DNA of 64,000 bases from Didymella arachidicola. Its lineage: Eukaryota; Ascomycota; Dothideomycetes; Pleosporales; Didymellaceae. A program made the position numbers and the translations under genes. The DNA is taken from NCBI GenBank assembly GCA_016630955.3, contig CM049987.1:1612001-1676000 (forward strand), given 5' to 3'. Every line of letters begins with the position of its first letter. Position 1 is the first letter of the stretch. Under the pieces are notes generated by a model. That model was given only the letters and a program-made list of their open reading frames with translations. It ran no database searches and was not told where the DNA came from. Below, piece by piece: positions 22,547-33,511 of this stretch.

Positions 22547-24665
22547 ATGCCTTCCAAATCACGTGGATTACGAACCTCGACTGGCTGGTATGTTCTCCAT
22601 GAAGATCAGATCGTCGCAATCTCCAGATGATAGACAGGCTCATCTGGGCATCAGCACGTGACCCTGTCTGAGAGTATGCTGAACCGTCTACAGCTTGGTC
22701 TGTCGCAAACGGAGGGTCAAATGCGACGAGACACGTCCTCGTTGCAAGAATTGTACGCGAGTAGACCGTGAATGCGAGTATCCGCAAAAGTCAGCGACGC
22801 CACAGAGACCTCGAGCCTTGAGCGCTCGCACTGCTTCTATAGACGATGGTTCAAGCACCGCCAATGGCACATCTCTGCCAGAATCTGAGGTGCTGCCTCT
22901 TAGCCTCCCCACGTCAGGCGGTCTAAGCTCGTCTGAGCCTGCTGTCACACAATCCTGGATCCCGTTCAACCTTGATCCACCGCAGGGGGCAGGTACTGTG
23001 CTGCCGGACGACAGCTTTCTCATAGACGACAGTCTCTTCTCATTCGGCGACACACTGACCCCTTCTTTTGGCCCGTAAGCGATCGAATTTGACACGTGCG
23101 TGGCAGCACTGACGTTTGCAGGATCGAGTGGTACGATCTCTTGGCTCAAGATGCCATAGATACCATGCAGGACCAAAACCCCTCTAACCGCTGGAACTTT
23201 GATTACTCGAGTCTGTCGCGCAGGGAGACGCCTCGGCAATCTGTCGCTCCTGAAGCACGCCCAGGCAATGGGGTTGACCCAGCCACAGCGACGCAGGCTC
23301 TGCCGTCGGAGCCCTGGAACACAGAGCTCAGAATTGAGCTGAAAGAAGAGGAGCAGGTCTTCTTTGAGCATTACATCAATGTCGTCGCCCCTATCCTGGA
23401 TCTCTTTGATCCGCTGAACCACTTCGCAAGCATGGTGCCGCACCTGGCGTTACGCAACGTCGGTGTGTTGAAGTCCGTCCTGGCGGTTGGTGCAAGGCAT
23501 CTTACTCTTGGCCAAGCAACTGAGCTCCCTGAACCCGTGCTACCTATCGGACCAGGCACCCCAGCGTCTGTGCACAGCCTCTCACCAAATGCTGCAAAGT
23601 TTGCAGAACAGTATTACTTTGAAACCCTGCAGTACCTGTCCCAAAACCTCTTGTACCAAACTTATACGGGCTCGCGTGAGATCCTGATCACCGCCATCAT
23701 GATCTCAACGTATGAGATGTTTGGAACAGCAGAGAATCCTGACCATTCTGCATGGGACCGTCACTTGAGGTAAGCGGACCGACTTCTAACCACCCAGTCT
23801 TGGCTGACAGCGGTAGGGGGGCGTTCTGGATACAGCGCAACTCAAACATCAGCGGAGAGTCTACCGACAGTTTCAAACGCGCTGTTTGGTTCTCCTGGCT
23901 GCGTCAGGATATCTGGGCTGCGTTCCGCACAGGGCGTCCAGCTCTGACCATACACCAGCCGACGAAAGCCATGTCTGATCTGACTACAGAAGAGCTTACT
24001 ACACGCATCATCTACATCACAGCCAAATGCGTATGTACGGCCCAACCGACACAGAGACTGTCACTGACGCGCATCAGGTTCAATTCGCGGCGACTCCCAA
24101 AGAGCATAACATCGCAGAGTACATAGAAGCGGGCGCGACACTCATGCGCATGCTGGATGCTTGGAAAAGATGTCTGCCTCAATCCTTCGAACCTATACGC
24201 GTCGCCGGCTCATACTCGACTCCACGATCAAACTCTGATTCCATAACACTTGCTCCAATTTGGATCCATCCACCTGCACACGCAGCCGCGATACAAATGT
24301 ACCATTTCTCTCGAATCGTCATGGTCCTCAACCAACCGTCAACTGGTGGCTTGAACGTCTATCAAACACGGTTCAAGATGCTGCGCGAAAGTACCACGAT
24401 GATTTGCGGCATCGCTTCCGCGCAGCAGTCGCAGAATCTCCCCAGTGCCTTTGTCAGCTTTCAGGCTGTTTACGCAGGTGAGTGATCCCTGACTCCCGAT
24501 GTCTCTGCGGTCTTTGCTGACCATATACAAGCCGCTCTGTGCGCGGACAGTCAAGAGAAACAAGCCGAGATTCTGGAGATCCTAGATAGGGTATTGCACA
24601 TCAGCAAATTCCCTTCTCGATCGATCCTCAACGACCTAGTCAAAGTTTGGAGCGGCGGCAGTTGA
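22547..24665 (+). CDS. Zn2Cys6 fungal transcription factor
   Basis: Six exons, 22547-22587, 22694-23074, 23122-23769, 23817-24030, 24078-24477 and 24532-24665, give 605 aa. The introns are 106, 47, 47, 47 and 54 nt, all GT/AG, and the model closes in frame. The zinc cluster GCLVCRKRRVKC...CKNCTRVDRECEYP has its six Cys at residues 14, 17, 24, 31, 34 and 41, split by the first intron directly after Gly13. A middle-homology (fungal_trans_2-like) helical domain occupies roughly residues 230-600, with EQVFFEHYINVVAPILDLF and FWIQR typical of that family. It should bind CGG-type half sites in the nucleus; targets are unknown. It sits upstream of, and on the same strand as, the dihydroxyacetone-synthase-type gene, so a regulatory link is possible but only by proximity. 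Confidence 0.92.
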
Positions 24666-25109
24666 GTGCTCCGCATTCAGCCCCAGGCAGTCGCTAGCTC
24701 GAAGCGAGGACCTGTCCTTCCACCCCGACAGGCGTGGACCAATCTTATGCACGTACACCAACGCCCTGGTGCTCCATTACACCGTGACGGTTCCCCGAAT
24801 ACAGCGCTAGAACTCTTCCTGTTCTTCAAATGCGGGGCCCCAGACTGGGCGCAGTCCAGAGTCACTTCCGGTGGGGCGCTTGCTCGGGACGAGCACCAAT
24901 CGTTACCATCGAGTGAACAACAACCAATCACGATGCGTACCCAACCAGCGCAACTGCACACCATCATCGCGTCGAGCAGTCGTTGCGGCTGCATTGCGGA
25001 CGTCGATGCTTGCTACCGCTAGCAGCGATCATGTCGATAAATACAGGTCAATATCACGTCTGGGAAGAGGCATCGCACCTTCCCTTTACACATCACACTT
25101 CATCACACA
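24666..25109 (+). promoter_or_regulatory. Intergenic region upstream of the transketolase gene
   Basis: 444 bp between the Zn2Cys6 gene stop and the transketolase ATG. I see no gene and no certain factor site. The stretch just before the ATG is pyrimidine- and CA-rich (tttacacatcacacttcatc), common in fungal leaders. Confidence 0.4.
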
Positions 25110-27382
25110 ATGGCTCCATCTCTGGAATACTACGATCAGGTCTCGCAAGACCTGCCGGTCAAGCCTGTCGCGGCGAAGGTCAACGGTGTTCCTGCAGTCG
25201 CTGCTGTCTCGCTCGATCAGTCCGAGAAGCACGACGTCGTTCTCAAGTACTTCCGCGCATACATTGCAGACCTCTGCCAACAATTCAATGGAGGGCATCC
25301 GGGGTCCGCCATGGGTATGGCTGCTATCGGTGTTGCGCTGTACAAGTATGTCATGAAGTTCTCACCAAAGAACGGAAGCTACTTCAACCGTGACCGCTTC
25401 GTCTTATCAAACGGTAAGTCTATTGAGCCAACATGCTTCGAGATTCGTCATGATACTGACGCATACCAGGACACGCTTGCTTATGGCAGTACCTCTTCAT
25501 GCATCTAGTTGGTGTCGAAGAGATGACTACAGACCAGCTCAAGTCGTACCATTCCGAGAAGTACGACTCCATCTGCCCTGGACATCCCGAGATTGAGAAC
25601 GACGGTGTCGAAGTCACAACAGGCCCGCTTGGTCAAGGTGTTGCGAACGCAGTCGGTCTCGCCATTGCCACAAAACATCTTGCTGCGACATACAATCGCG
25701 AGGGTCACGAAGTCGTGAACAACATGACATATGTTATGATCGGCGATGCTTGCCTTCAGGAAGGTGTCGGTCTTGAAGCAGTCTCACTCGCAGCCCACTG
25801 GAAACTCAACAACCTCTGCATCATTTACGATAACAACAACATCACCTGCGATGGAACGGCCGATGTCGCCAACTCAGCAGAGGACATGAACGCGAAGATG
25901 AGGGCGACCGGCTTCAACGTCATCGACATCCTGGACGGTCACTCCAACGTCAGCTCAATCGTTCATGCCCTCCTCTCCGCTCGCAACAGCGACAAGCCCA
26001 CATTCATCAACATCAGAACCGTGATTGGCATCGGTTCCCAGAAGGCCGGTACCCCTGCGACACATGGTGCCGCACTTGGCCTCGACGACATCATCAACAT
26101 CAAGAAGACCTTTGGTCTCAACCCAGAAGAGCACTACGTCCTGCCTGACGAGGTGTACAGTTTTTTCGAGGATGTAGCACCGCGAGGAAGGCAGCTTGAG
26201 GCCGAGTGGGCAGAAACGTTGAAGGCATACGAGCAGGCGTATCCTGAACTCGCGGCCGAGTTCAAGCTCCGTGTCGCCGGAAAGATGCCCGAGGACTGGA
26301 CCAAGTTCATCCCCAAGAAGGAGGACTTCCCCAAGGAGCCTACTGCCACTCGCAAGTCGGCAGGTCTCGTCGGCAACCCTCTTGGCGAGAACATGAAGAA
26401 CTTCCTTGTCGGCACAGCCGATCTCACACCATCCTGCAACGTCGCATACAATAAAAAGGTCGACTTCCAGTCGCCTGAGCTCCGCACTGCTTGTGGATTA
26501 GACGGAGACTACACTGGACGCTACATCCACTACGGTATCCGCGAGCACGCCATGTGCGCCATTTCCAACGGTCTTACCGCCTTCAACCGTGGAACCTTTC
26601 TCCCCATTACCAGCTCGTTCTTCATGTTCTACCTCTACGCTGCGCCAGCCGTACGTATGGGTGCCCTTCAAGGACTGCAACAGATCCACATTGCGACCCA
26701 CGATTCCATCGGTACCGGCGAGGATGGCCCTACACATCAGCCGATCGCCCTCGCTGCATTGTACCGCGCCATGCCGAACGTCCTCTACATGCGTCCTTGC
26801 GACTCCGAGGAAGTCGCCGGCGCATTCGAAGTCGCGATCAAAGCCACCGAAACACCCAGCATCATCTCCCTGTCCCGCCAAGTGCTGCCGCAGTGGGAGC
26901 AGTCGTCACGCGCCGGCTTCGCAAAGGGCGCATACGTCTTTGTCGAAGAGGACAACTTCGACGTCACACTCATCAGCACTGGTTCGGAAATGGTCTTCGC
27001 CATGCAGACACGCGACGTCCTCAAGCAGAAACACAACATCACAGCACGCGTTGTCTCGTTCCCCGTACCGCGCCTCTTCGAACAGCAGTCCCGCGAGTAC
27101 AAGCAGTCGGTTCTCAAGTCGAAGGCTGGTAAGCCCGCTGTCGTGATCGAAGCGTATGCGGCGAACGGCTGGGAGCGCTACGCAGATGCTGCCTTCTCCA
27201 TGCGCAGGTTCGGTAAGAGTTTGCCGAGCAAGACGGCGTACAAGTACTTCGGCTTTGAGCCTGAGGTTATGGCGCCGAAGATCGAGAGCTTGGTCAGGGA
27301 GGTGGAGCGCGATGGCATTGAGACACTGAGGGGTGACTTTAGGGATCTGAATGGCACTTTGGGTATTGGTTTCGAGCACTAG
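25110..27382 (+). CDS. Dihydroxyacetone-synthase-type transketolase
   Basis: Two exons, 25110-25413 and 25470-27382, encode 738 aa; the 56-nt intron starts gtaagt and splices LSNG to HACLWQYLFMHL. Thiamine-diphosphate enzyme features are present: GGHPGSAMGM, the cofactor motif GDACLQEG...YDNNNIT, CPGHPEIEN, the second-domain IREHAMCAISNGL, and HDSIGTGEDGPTHQP. Ordinary transketolases read GDGCLQEG and DLTGSN. Here GDACLQEG, ADLTPSCN and SICPGHPEIEN match dihydroxyacetone synthase (formaldehyde transketolase) instead. That enzyme transfers a glycolaldehyde unit from xylulose 5-phosphate to formaldehyde, giving dihydroxyacetone and glyceraldehyde 3-phosphate. No PTS1 is seen at the C-terminus (GIGFEH), so peroxisomal location is not supported. 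Ordinary transketolase activity remains possible. Confidence 0.9.
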
Positions 27383-27570
27383 ATTGTTTGGTCACGTACT
27401 GTTACCCCTGGGTTTGGATGGCGTCCATGTAGCATCATATCTATCAACGTGCAAAACGAATTCTTTTATACTTCAACTTGGATCTTCGAGACTACTTTAT
27501 CTGATTCCAATTTCTTGGTAGCACCTCAACAGTAAGACTTTATCGTGATACATGACCCCAACCGCCCCCA

Positions 27571-29097
27571 ACCTTGCCAATTTATACTTTCTGCTCCCCT
27601 AAATATTATAACGTAAAGCACCATCGAGGCGGCCACACCATCGAACCGGCCACTTTTCCTTGGCACTGCAACTTTTCCGTACAACACAACATGCAAGAAC
27701 AACATAAGCAAGAATTAACTCAACAAGAAGGCAGAATTATTCTTGCTCTTCAGGCGTACACCAAGGGACAGTTTCAAAGCGTGCGACGCGCTGCTGCAGC
27801 CTACAACGTACGTCATCAACGGCTCTCTGATCGGCTGCACGAAATCAGATTTCGACAAGAGGCACCACCAAACAGGCAGAAGCTCTCTGTATCTGAAGAG
27901 CAAACAATCTTACGATACATACTCGACCTTGACGCGCGCGGATTTGCCCCCCGGCTCTCTGAGGTGGTAGATATTGCAGATAAACTTCTGGCTGTACGTG
28001 GTGGGACACCTGTTGGCAAGAACTAGGCAGAGCGATTCGTCCAGCGTACAGAGAAGCTCAAAATGGCCTTCAATCGAGCAAAGGATCGCCAGAGAATACT
28101 CCAGGAGGATCCAGCAGTTATCAGCGCCTAGTTTCAGCTTGTACGGGACACAAAAGACAAGTATAGGGTCCAGGATGATAACATCCACAACTTTGATGAG
28201 ACCGGCTTTCAGATGGGAGTTATCGCCTAAATGAAAGTTGTTACAGGCTTAAAGAGGCGTACGAAGCCAACTGTCATCCAGCCAGGCGATCGCGAGTGGG
28301 TTACAGTCATCCAGAGCATCTGCGCTGCTGGGTATGCTATTCCACCCTTCATTATCTACAAAGGGCGCGTACACATCTCTGCCTGGTACGAGGAGACTAA
28401 CATACCGTACGATTGGAAGCTCTCTGTCTCTGAGAACGGATGGACGAACAATCAGCTCGGCCTAGAGTGGTTGAAGCACTTTGACCAGCATACAAAGGCG
28501 CGTCAGAAGGGCTCGTACAGGCTGCTTATTTTGGACGGCCATGAGAGCCACCTTAACCAGGATTTTAAGGACTACTGCCTTGAAAACATGATCCTTACCC
28601 TTTGTATGCCTGCTCACTCATCGCACATCCTCCAGCCACTTGACGTGGTGTGTTTCTCACCGTTGAAACTGAAGTACTCTCAACGCGTACGAGCCTTGGC
28701 ATCCCGACGCGCCTTCCACATTAACAGAGAAGGCTTCCTTCCAGCCTTTAGGGACGCGTTTTTCGACGTGTTTACGTACAAGAACTGCAAGAAGGCCTTT
28801 GAGGCTTCAGGGCTTGTGCCTATCGACGCGCAGCGTGTCTTGGATCGCCTAGATGTTCAGATTCGTACGCTACCAACAGTACCCCTACTAGAAACACCGT
28901 GGCAATCCCAAACACCAAGCAATTCACATGAATTTAGGTCACAGGCAAGGCTTGTAAGGCAAGCTATCGTACAATCACCTAAAGTAGCAAGAGAGGGGTT
29001 TGCACAGCTCGTAAAAGGTGGTAAGCTTATGCTACATGAGAATGTTGTAACGTAGGTGGCAAGCGAGCTGCGCACGCAAGCGAGCTGCGCACCCCAC
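27571..29097 (+). mobile_element. Degenerate pogo/Fot1-like DNA transposon (copy A)
   Basis: The right end (about 29058-29097) has two direct 17-bp copies of gcaagcgagctgcgcac next to an inner ggtggc. This is the same layout as the TIRs of the element at 9339. On the left only a short inner match (cttgcca near 27573) remains, so the left boundary is approximate and its outer TIR appears lost. The transposase gene on the plus strand fills the element. Confidence 0.65.
27691..29055 (+). pseudogene. DD35D transposase of copy A, three in-frame stops
   Basis: A single frame runs from the ATG at 27691 (MQEQHKQELTQQEGRIILAL) to the stop at 29055, interrupted by TAG at 28024-28026, TAG at 28129-28131 and TAA at 28228-28230. 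An N-terminal Psq-type HTH (AAAAYNVRHQRLSDRL) and partial CENP-B-like region precede the DDE core: FDETGF, LLILDGHESH and HILQPLDVVCF, with 35 residues between the last two Asp. The two TAG codons stand where Trp is conserved in relatives (KNW-ERF and -WFQLV), so both fit TGG-to-TAG changes of RIP type. The TAA could be a CAA change but the ancestral residue is unclear. Confidence 0.9.
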
Positions 29098-30480
29098 CAA
29101 ACTTGCCCACCTCTCTAGACGTATATCTCAACAACGCAACAGTATAATATATAGAGATTAAAGCAGTAGATTAAGCAGTAGCTATAGTGTCTTTCTTGCA
29201 CGTACGCGCGTTGTGTCCAGTCTCTCTACACTTGCTGCAGCGCGCCAGAGCCTGGCGGCTGAGGCCTGATTGCTCTCCTGTCTGACGCTTCTCACGAGCA
29301 GTCTGCTGCTCAGCCTCACGTTGAGCGAGTATATCCTCTCTAGCTCCCATTGTTAATACTCCTTGGTGTTGTATACGCTTTCTCTTGCGCTGCCTACGCG
29401 CAGACGCTGCCTTATTTGCCTTCTCAAGGTTGGTGATCCGATCGCGCATTAGCTCAGCAGACAGCATTATCACCTCTGCCCCTTTCTTAAGCTGATCTAT
29501 TGCTTCAATAATTGACGCTGGCGAAGAGCTCTTATGCTTATGTACGCGTTCACGTATTAGGCTTGACTGAGCCTCAAGCTCACGTACGTTGCTTGGTGTA
29601 CGAGCCTCCCACAGAGCCTATATCAGGGCTGCTGGTGGCGTTGGTGTACGCAGCTGTACGTCAAGCTTTGATAGAACAACATCTGGATGGAGAGGGACAA
29701 GCCCTGCGCCAGAGAAGGCAGAGCAGATATTGGTAGACGTGAATGATCGATCGTACGCTGCCTTGATAGCTGGGAGGAACTCAAGCTTGGTGATGTGGTT
29801 GATATGGTCGCGGATCAGGCTCTCAATCTCACGGCTGTACGCGCGCTTCAATGGCGAGAAGCAGCCAACGTCAAGAGGCTGAAGCAGGTGAGAGGAGTGG
29901 GGTGGCATACAGAGCGTGTAGATGTTGTGCTCCTTGCAGAGCTCCTGGAATTCAAGAGAGTGGTGGCTCTCATGGCCGTCCAGGATAAGTAGGCGCCGCG
30001 CTCCTACTACACGAGCCTGAGTGTGAGCGTTAAAGTGCTTCAGCCACTCTACCCCAAGCTCGTTATTTGTCCAGCCATCGTCGCCAACTGCGATTGCCCA
30101 GTTGCGTGGGATCTCTGCCTCCTCATACCAGGCAGAGAGGTAGTACTTGCCAGCAAAGATCAGGAACGGTGGGACTGACCAGCCAGCAGCGTTGATAGCT
30201 GCTATCACTGTCACCCACTCACGGTCGCCAGGCTGAACAGTCTTTGGCCTGCCTCTCCTCTCCGATCCTGTCACAACAAGCTGCGTTGTGATCTTGCCCA
30301 TCATAAAGCCAGCCTCGTCAAAGTTGTAGACGTCTTCGTCGCAGATGCCGTACTTAGCCTTTGTCTGCTCTACAAGCTTAAACCAGCCTTGGATAAGGAC
30401 AGGATCCTCGCATAGAGCTCTCTGCCTGTGAGAGCGATGAGATTGGGTATGTGTGCTGCTTGGTAAGGTCTGATGAGGCT
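29098..30480 (-). mobile_element. Degenerate pogo/Fot1-like DNA transposon (copy B), 5'-truncated
   Basis: It lies tail to tail with copy A; the transposase reads on the minus strand. At 29102-29112 a cttgcccacc string resembles the inner part of copy A's terminal repeat, suggesting the outer TIR was lost at the junction. Upstream (about 30460-30480) protein similarity ends before the HTH domain, so the 5' part is missing and the boundary is approximate. The two copies are clearly diverged in protein sequence, so they are not a recent duplication. Confidence 0.6.
29171..30420 (-). pseudogene. DD35D transposase of copy B with C-terminal zinc knuckle, truncated
   Basis: The minus-strand frame from about 30420 (reading CEDPVLIQGWFKLVEQTKAK) to 29171 is in one phase, broken only by TAG at 29618-29620. 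The DDE core reads FDEAGFMMGK, LLILDGHESH and HLLQPLDVGCF with DD35D spacing. The C-terminal part has a coiled basic segment and a CCHC knuckle (CSKCRETGHNARTC), as usual in this fungal transposase group. The N-terminal HTH and CENP-B part is absent. The TAG may derive from CAG or TGG, so it also fits RIP. Not functional. Confidence 0.88.
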
Positions 30481-30714
30481 GACTTGGTACGGTGGAGAGC
30501 GGTCAGGATAACTTGCAGGGCGGTATTTAGCCAGGGCGGGTGCTTCGAGTGAGAAGCTCTGCGAAGGCAGGCTGCATGGTTATATATGCTGCTAATCCCT
30601 CTGCTACATATGTATATATAACGACTCCTTCGTTTGACTACTCCTAATCATCCGTATTCAAGATGGATTCAGCCACAGAAACTCCAAATGCGACTGTTCC
30701 TCGGGGCACGTGCT

Positions 30715-33288
30715 CTACACAATACCCTCCTGGAAGCGTTCGACGCCCTTCTTGATCTCCTTGACAATGTCTGCCGCCTCGTCCACACTCGCGGCCTCGA
30801 AGTCGTAGCGCTTCGTCTCTTTCTCGCGATACACGAGTAGTCTCACTGTTTTCGGGTGCTTCTTGCTGACTTTTGTGCCTACTACGCTGCTGAAGTGGAC
30901 GGTGGTCGTCTTGCCCTGCCCTTCGAGAACACCGCCCACGGCGCCGGCGCGTCGGCCGGACTCACCGGGCATGATGTGAATGTATTCGTTGTCGAGGGCG
31001 ATGGTGCGAGATGTAGACGATGCGAACGACATGGGTTGTTTGCGGAGCACGGCGTAGCGGCGGTAGTAGCCCATCGATGTCAATGCGAGAGCCGAGGCAT
31101 CGACGCTCCTTGCGAGTGGGTGGATCAGCTGCTGCCCAGACACTGCAGCGTGCACTCTGTCGCCCTTTTTGGTCTTCTTCGGTGCGCCGCCGGTGCTGAT
31201 GATCAGTGGTGCGTTGGGTGACGAGGAGCCAGGGCTGCCTGACAGACCCATGATGCCATCAGCGATGAAGCGCCGGCGCAGCAAGTCGACGTCTGCGTAT
31301 TTCCCAAGAGCCTCGACAGTGCGATCCAAAGGAGCAACTGTGGTTGACTGGCTGACTTTGAGCAAGTACAGAGCCTTGTCAAGATGCAAGTCGTGACATA
31401 CTTTGTCGAAAATCTCGTCAATGTACGTGTCTGTGGTGCAAGGCACAGGGATATGCCTCGTGTTGAAGTTCTCGTCGGTATAGTGAACATTGACGGTCTT
31501 GGGTGCGCCGACACGACTTGCAGCGTGCGAGGACGACGTAGTCGGGGCATCCGCAAGGTTACTCGTGTCTTTCCGCGTCGCTTTGGGCGCAAACGACGGT
31601 CCAGTGATAGGGTTGCGAAAGCTCTTTGCGCGGCTTGGTATAGGCTTTGCCAGCTGTTTAGGTGCCTCCTCCTGCTCCTCTGAGACATCCTTTTGCGAGT
31701 TGACTGATGCCGCAGCTTCCTCGCTGTACACAGGAGTCAGCTTTTCGTTTTCTGCAATCTCCCGTGCCGAAGCTTCCACTAGAGCAAACTCGTCCCAGGG
31801 CTTGTCTCGGGCTCGAGGTCGCATGCCACGGGAGTTGTTGGATGCGAAGTCTTTCAACGGCTTGTTCCTGGTCAAAGGTGGGAACTCGTCATCCACCTCA
31901 TCATCATCCCACATGCGCATGACCCAACAGTTGACGTTGCACTTCTCAGGGGCTAGGAGAGGCTCTATCTTCCCTTCCTGGTAGCGGTGCAGTGCGTACC
32001 CAATCGCCTCAGCTACGGTGATGCCTTCGCCCTTGTCATTGAACTTCCGCAACAGCAGCTCGAGTGGTTTCAGTGGTTTCGAGGACCACGGGCAGTAGAT
32101 TTTCAAGTACAGAGGATTTGACTGGGCTTCACTCGCAGCGTTCCAAACAGCGAAGCGTGCAAGTGGGTTGGTTGGCTTGGACGACTTGGCTTGCAGCGCC
32201 TGCGTCAAGGCGCTCACAGGCAGAATGAAGCTGATGGGCCGTGGAGGCGGCAGCGCTTGAAGGGTAGGCTGGAGCGGTTCCCTCCTCCTCTTCGGCGATT
32301 GATTGTGGTAAGGCGTCAGTGCGGGCATGCCAGGCAAGGCGGCCGAGGGTGAGGAGTCAAGCGGATGGCCGCTGTCGCCCATGAGCGAGCCACTATCTGC
32401 AGACCCGGTAAACTCAGAATCGAGGGAACTGTCTGATTCATTGCCCTCATGCAGGGCTTCCAGACGGCCATTTGCATCCTCGTCGTCTTCGTTGATGGGG
32501 TTTGACAGCAGCTGGTGAGAGCTTGCTGCCTTTCGCACGTGCTTCACACGCCTCTTCTGAAAGCCCGAATTATCGAACTCATTCTCTGAGGACATCTCGC
32601 TGCTGGTGATGGTGTCTCTGCGGGCACGACCCTTTGCGGCGTCAATGCTACCAAACGATCCCTTTGCCAGAAGGTTTTCAGGCGGTCGCGAGGGCGAGGT
32701 GATCATGACCGAGGGCTGATCGCCGCCATCAGCGAGCTCGTTGCGCAGAGCCGAGCCGCGGATGGGGGACGAGCCAGAGCGCGTGCGCAAGGGCATCTTG
32801 GCGAACTTGATCAGGTTCGCTGGGCGATCGCTGGCGTCGTCTTCGTCGCTCTCATCGCTCAGGTCACTGCTGTCGTCCTCCTCGAGCAGCTCTTTGCGCC
32901 TCCGTCTCTTTGCGTTCAGGGTTGGGCCCACTGTGTCGTTGCTACCGCCCCCGGTGACCATGCCGCCCTCTTCCTCATCGTCGCCGAAGCCCTCGGGCGC
33001 CTTCAGTCCAGCCGAACGCGGCGCCTGGAAGTACTCGGAGGTGATGGCGGTCGGGATAGGCGGAGAGTAGGTGCGCTTGATATCCGCGGGGTTGGGCGCC
33101 CATCCTGCGGCGCGGAAGCCGACCTGGTTGAGGACGCTCGAGTTGACGTTGATCAGCCGCTCGCCGACGCCATCCTTGATCGACGAGAGGTAGGAAGTGC
33201 GCAGCTGGTACAGCACGAAGCTGAGGGGGTCAGCTGCGGTGCGCGCGGGGGTGGTCAACCGGCTTACTCTTCGTTTTGAAGGAGAGAC
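30715..33288 (-). CDS. sin1: SIN1/AVO1-type TORC2 subunit
   Basis: Two exons, complement(30715..33220, 33266..33288), encode 842 aa. The 23-nt first exon (MSLLQNE) joins through a 45-nt gtaag...ctcag intron to DFVLYQLRTSYLSSIKDG, the typical fungal Sin1 start. Without the splice the frame would begin with an unrelated MTTPARTAADP. A long acidic/Ser-rich disordered region precedes the CRIM domain (around residues 335-470; FILPVSALTQALQ, YLKIYCPWSSKPLKPLELLL, NCWVMRMWDDD). A Ras-binding-like segment (VNVHYTDENFNTRHIPVPC) and a C-terminal PH domain (YYRRYAVLRKQPMSF to the end) follow. SIN1 binds phosphoinositides and presents AGC-kinase substrates to TORC2. It is divergent from the PRCC-like gene, with ~220 bp between starts. 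Confidence 0.95.
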   Translation of the reverse strand, partial: VSPSKRRVSRLTTPARTAADPLSFVLYQLRTSYLSSIKDGVGERLINVNSSVLNQVGFRAAGWAPNPADIKRTYSPPIPTAITSEYFQAPRSAGLKAPEGFGDDEEEGGMVTGGGSNDTVGPTLNAKRRRRKELLEEDDSSDLSDESDEDDASDRPANLIKFAKMPLRTRSGSSPIRGSALRNELADGGDQPSVMITSPSRPPENLLAKGSFGSIDAAKGRARRDTITSSEMSSENEFDNSGFQKRRVKHVRKAASSHQLLSNPINEDDEDANGRLEALHEGNESDSSLDSEFTGSADSGSLMGDSGHPLDSSPSAALPGMPALTPYHNQSPKRRREPLQPTLQALPPPRPISFILPVSALTQALQAKSSKPTNPLARFAVWNAASEAQSNPLYLKIYCPWSSKPLKPLELLLRKFNDKGEGITVAEAIGYALHRYQEGKIEPLLAPEKCNVNCWVMRMWDDDEVDDEFPPLTRNKPLKDFASNNSRGMRPRARDKPWDEFALVEASAREIAENEKLTPVYSEEAAASVNSQKDVSEEQEEAPKQLAKPIPSRAKSFRNPITGPSFAPKATRKDTSNLADAPTTSSSHAASRVGAPKTVNVHYTDENFNTRHIPVPCTTDTYIDEIFDKVCHDLHLDKALYLLKVSQSTTVAPLDRTVEALGKYADVDLLRRRFIADGIMGLSGSPGSSSPNAPLIISTGGAPKKTKKGDRVHAAVSGQQLIHPLARSVDASALALTSMGYYRRYAVLRKQPMSFASSTSRTIALDNEYIHIMPGESGRRAGAVGGVLEGQGKTTTVHFSSVVGTKVSKKHPKTVRLLVYREKETKRYDFEAASVDEAADIVKEIKKGVERFQEGIV

Positions 33289-33511
33289 ATGGCTGCGGGC
33301 GATCTTGGCGTGTCACTTCATCGAAAAGGAAGGCGTTGAGAGGTCTCCAGGCCGGCTGGAGGGGTATCTTAGAATGTACAGTGGGTGTTGAAGGTGTGGG
33401 GTTGACGGACCGTTTCACCGACAGGCACTGGCAACGGCGATCAGCCGCGGCGCGTCATGGCAACCTAAACTTTCTGGCGCGCAGACTTCACCTCGACCAC
33501 CACCCGTCGCC

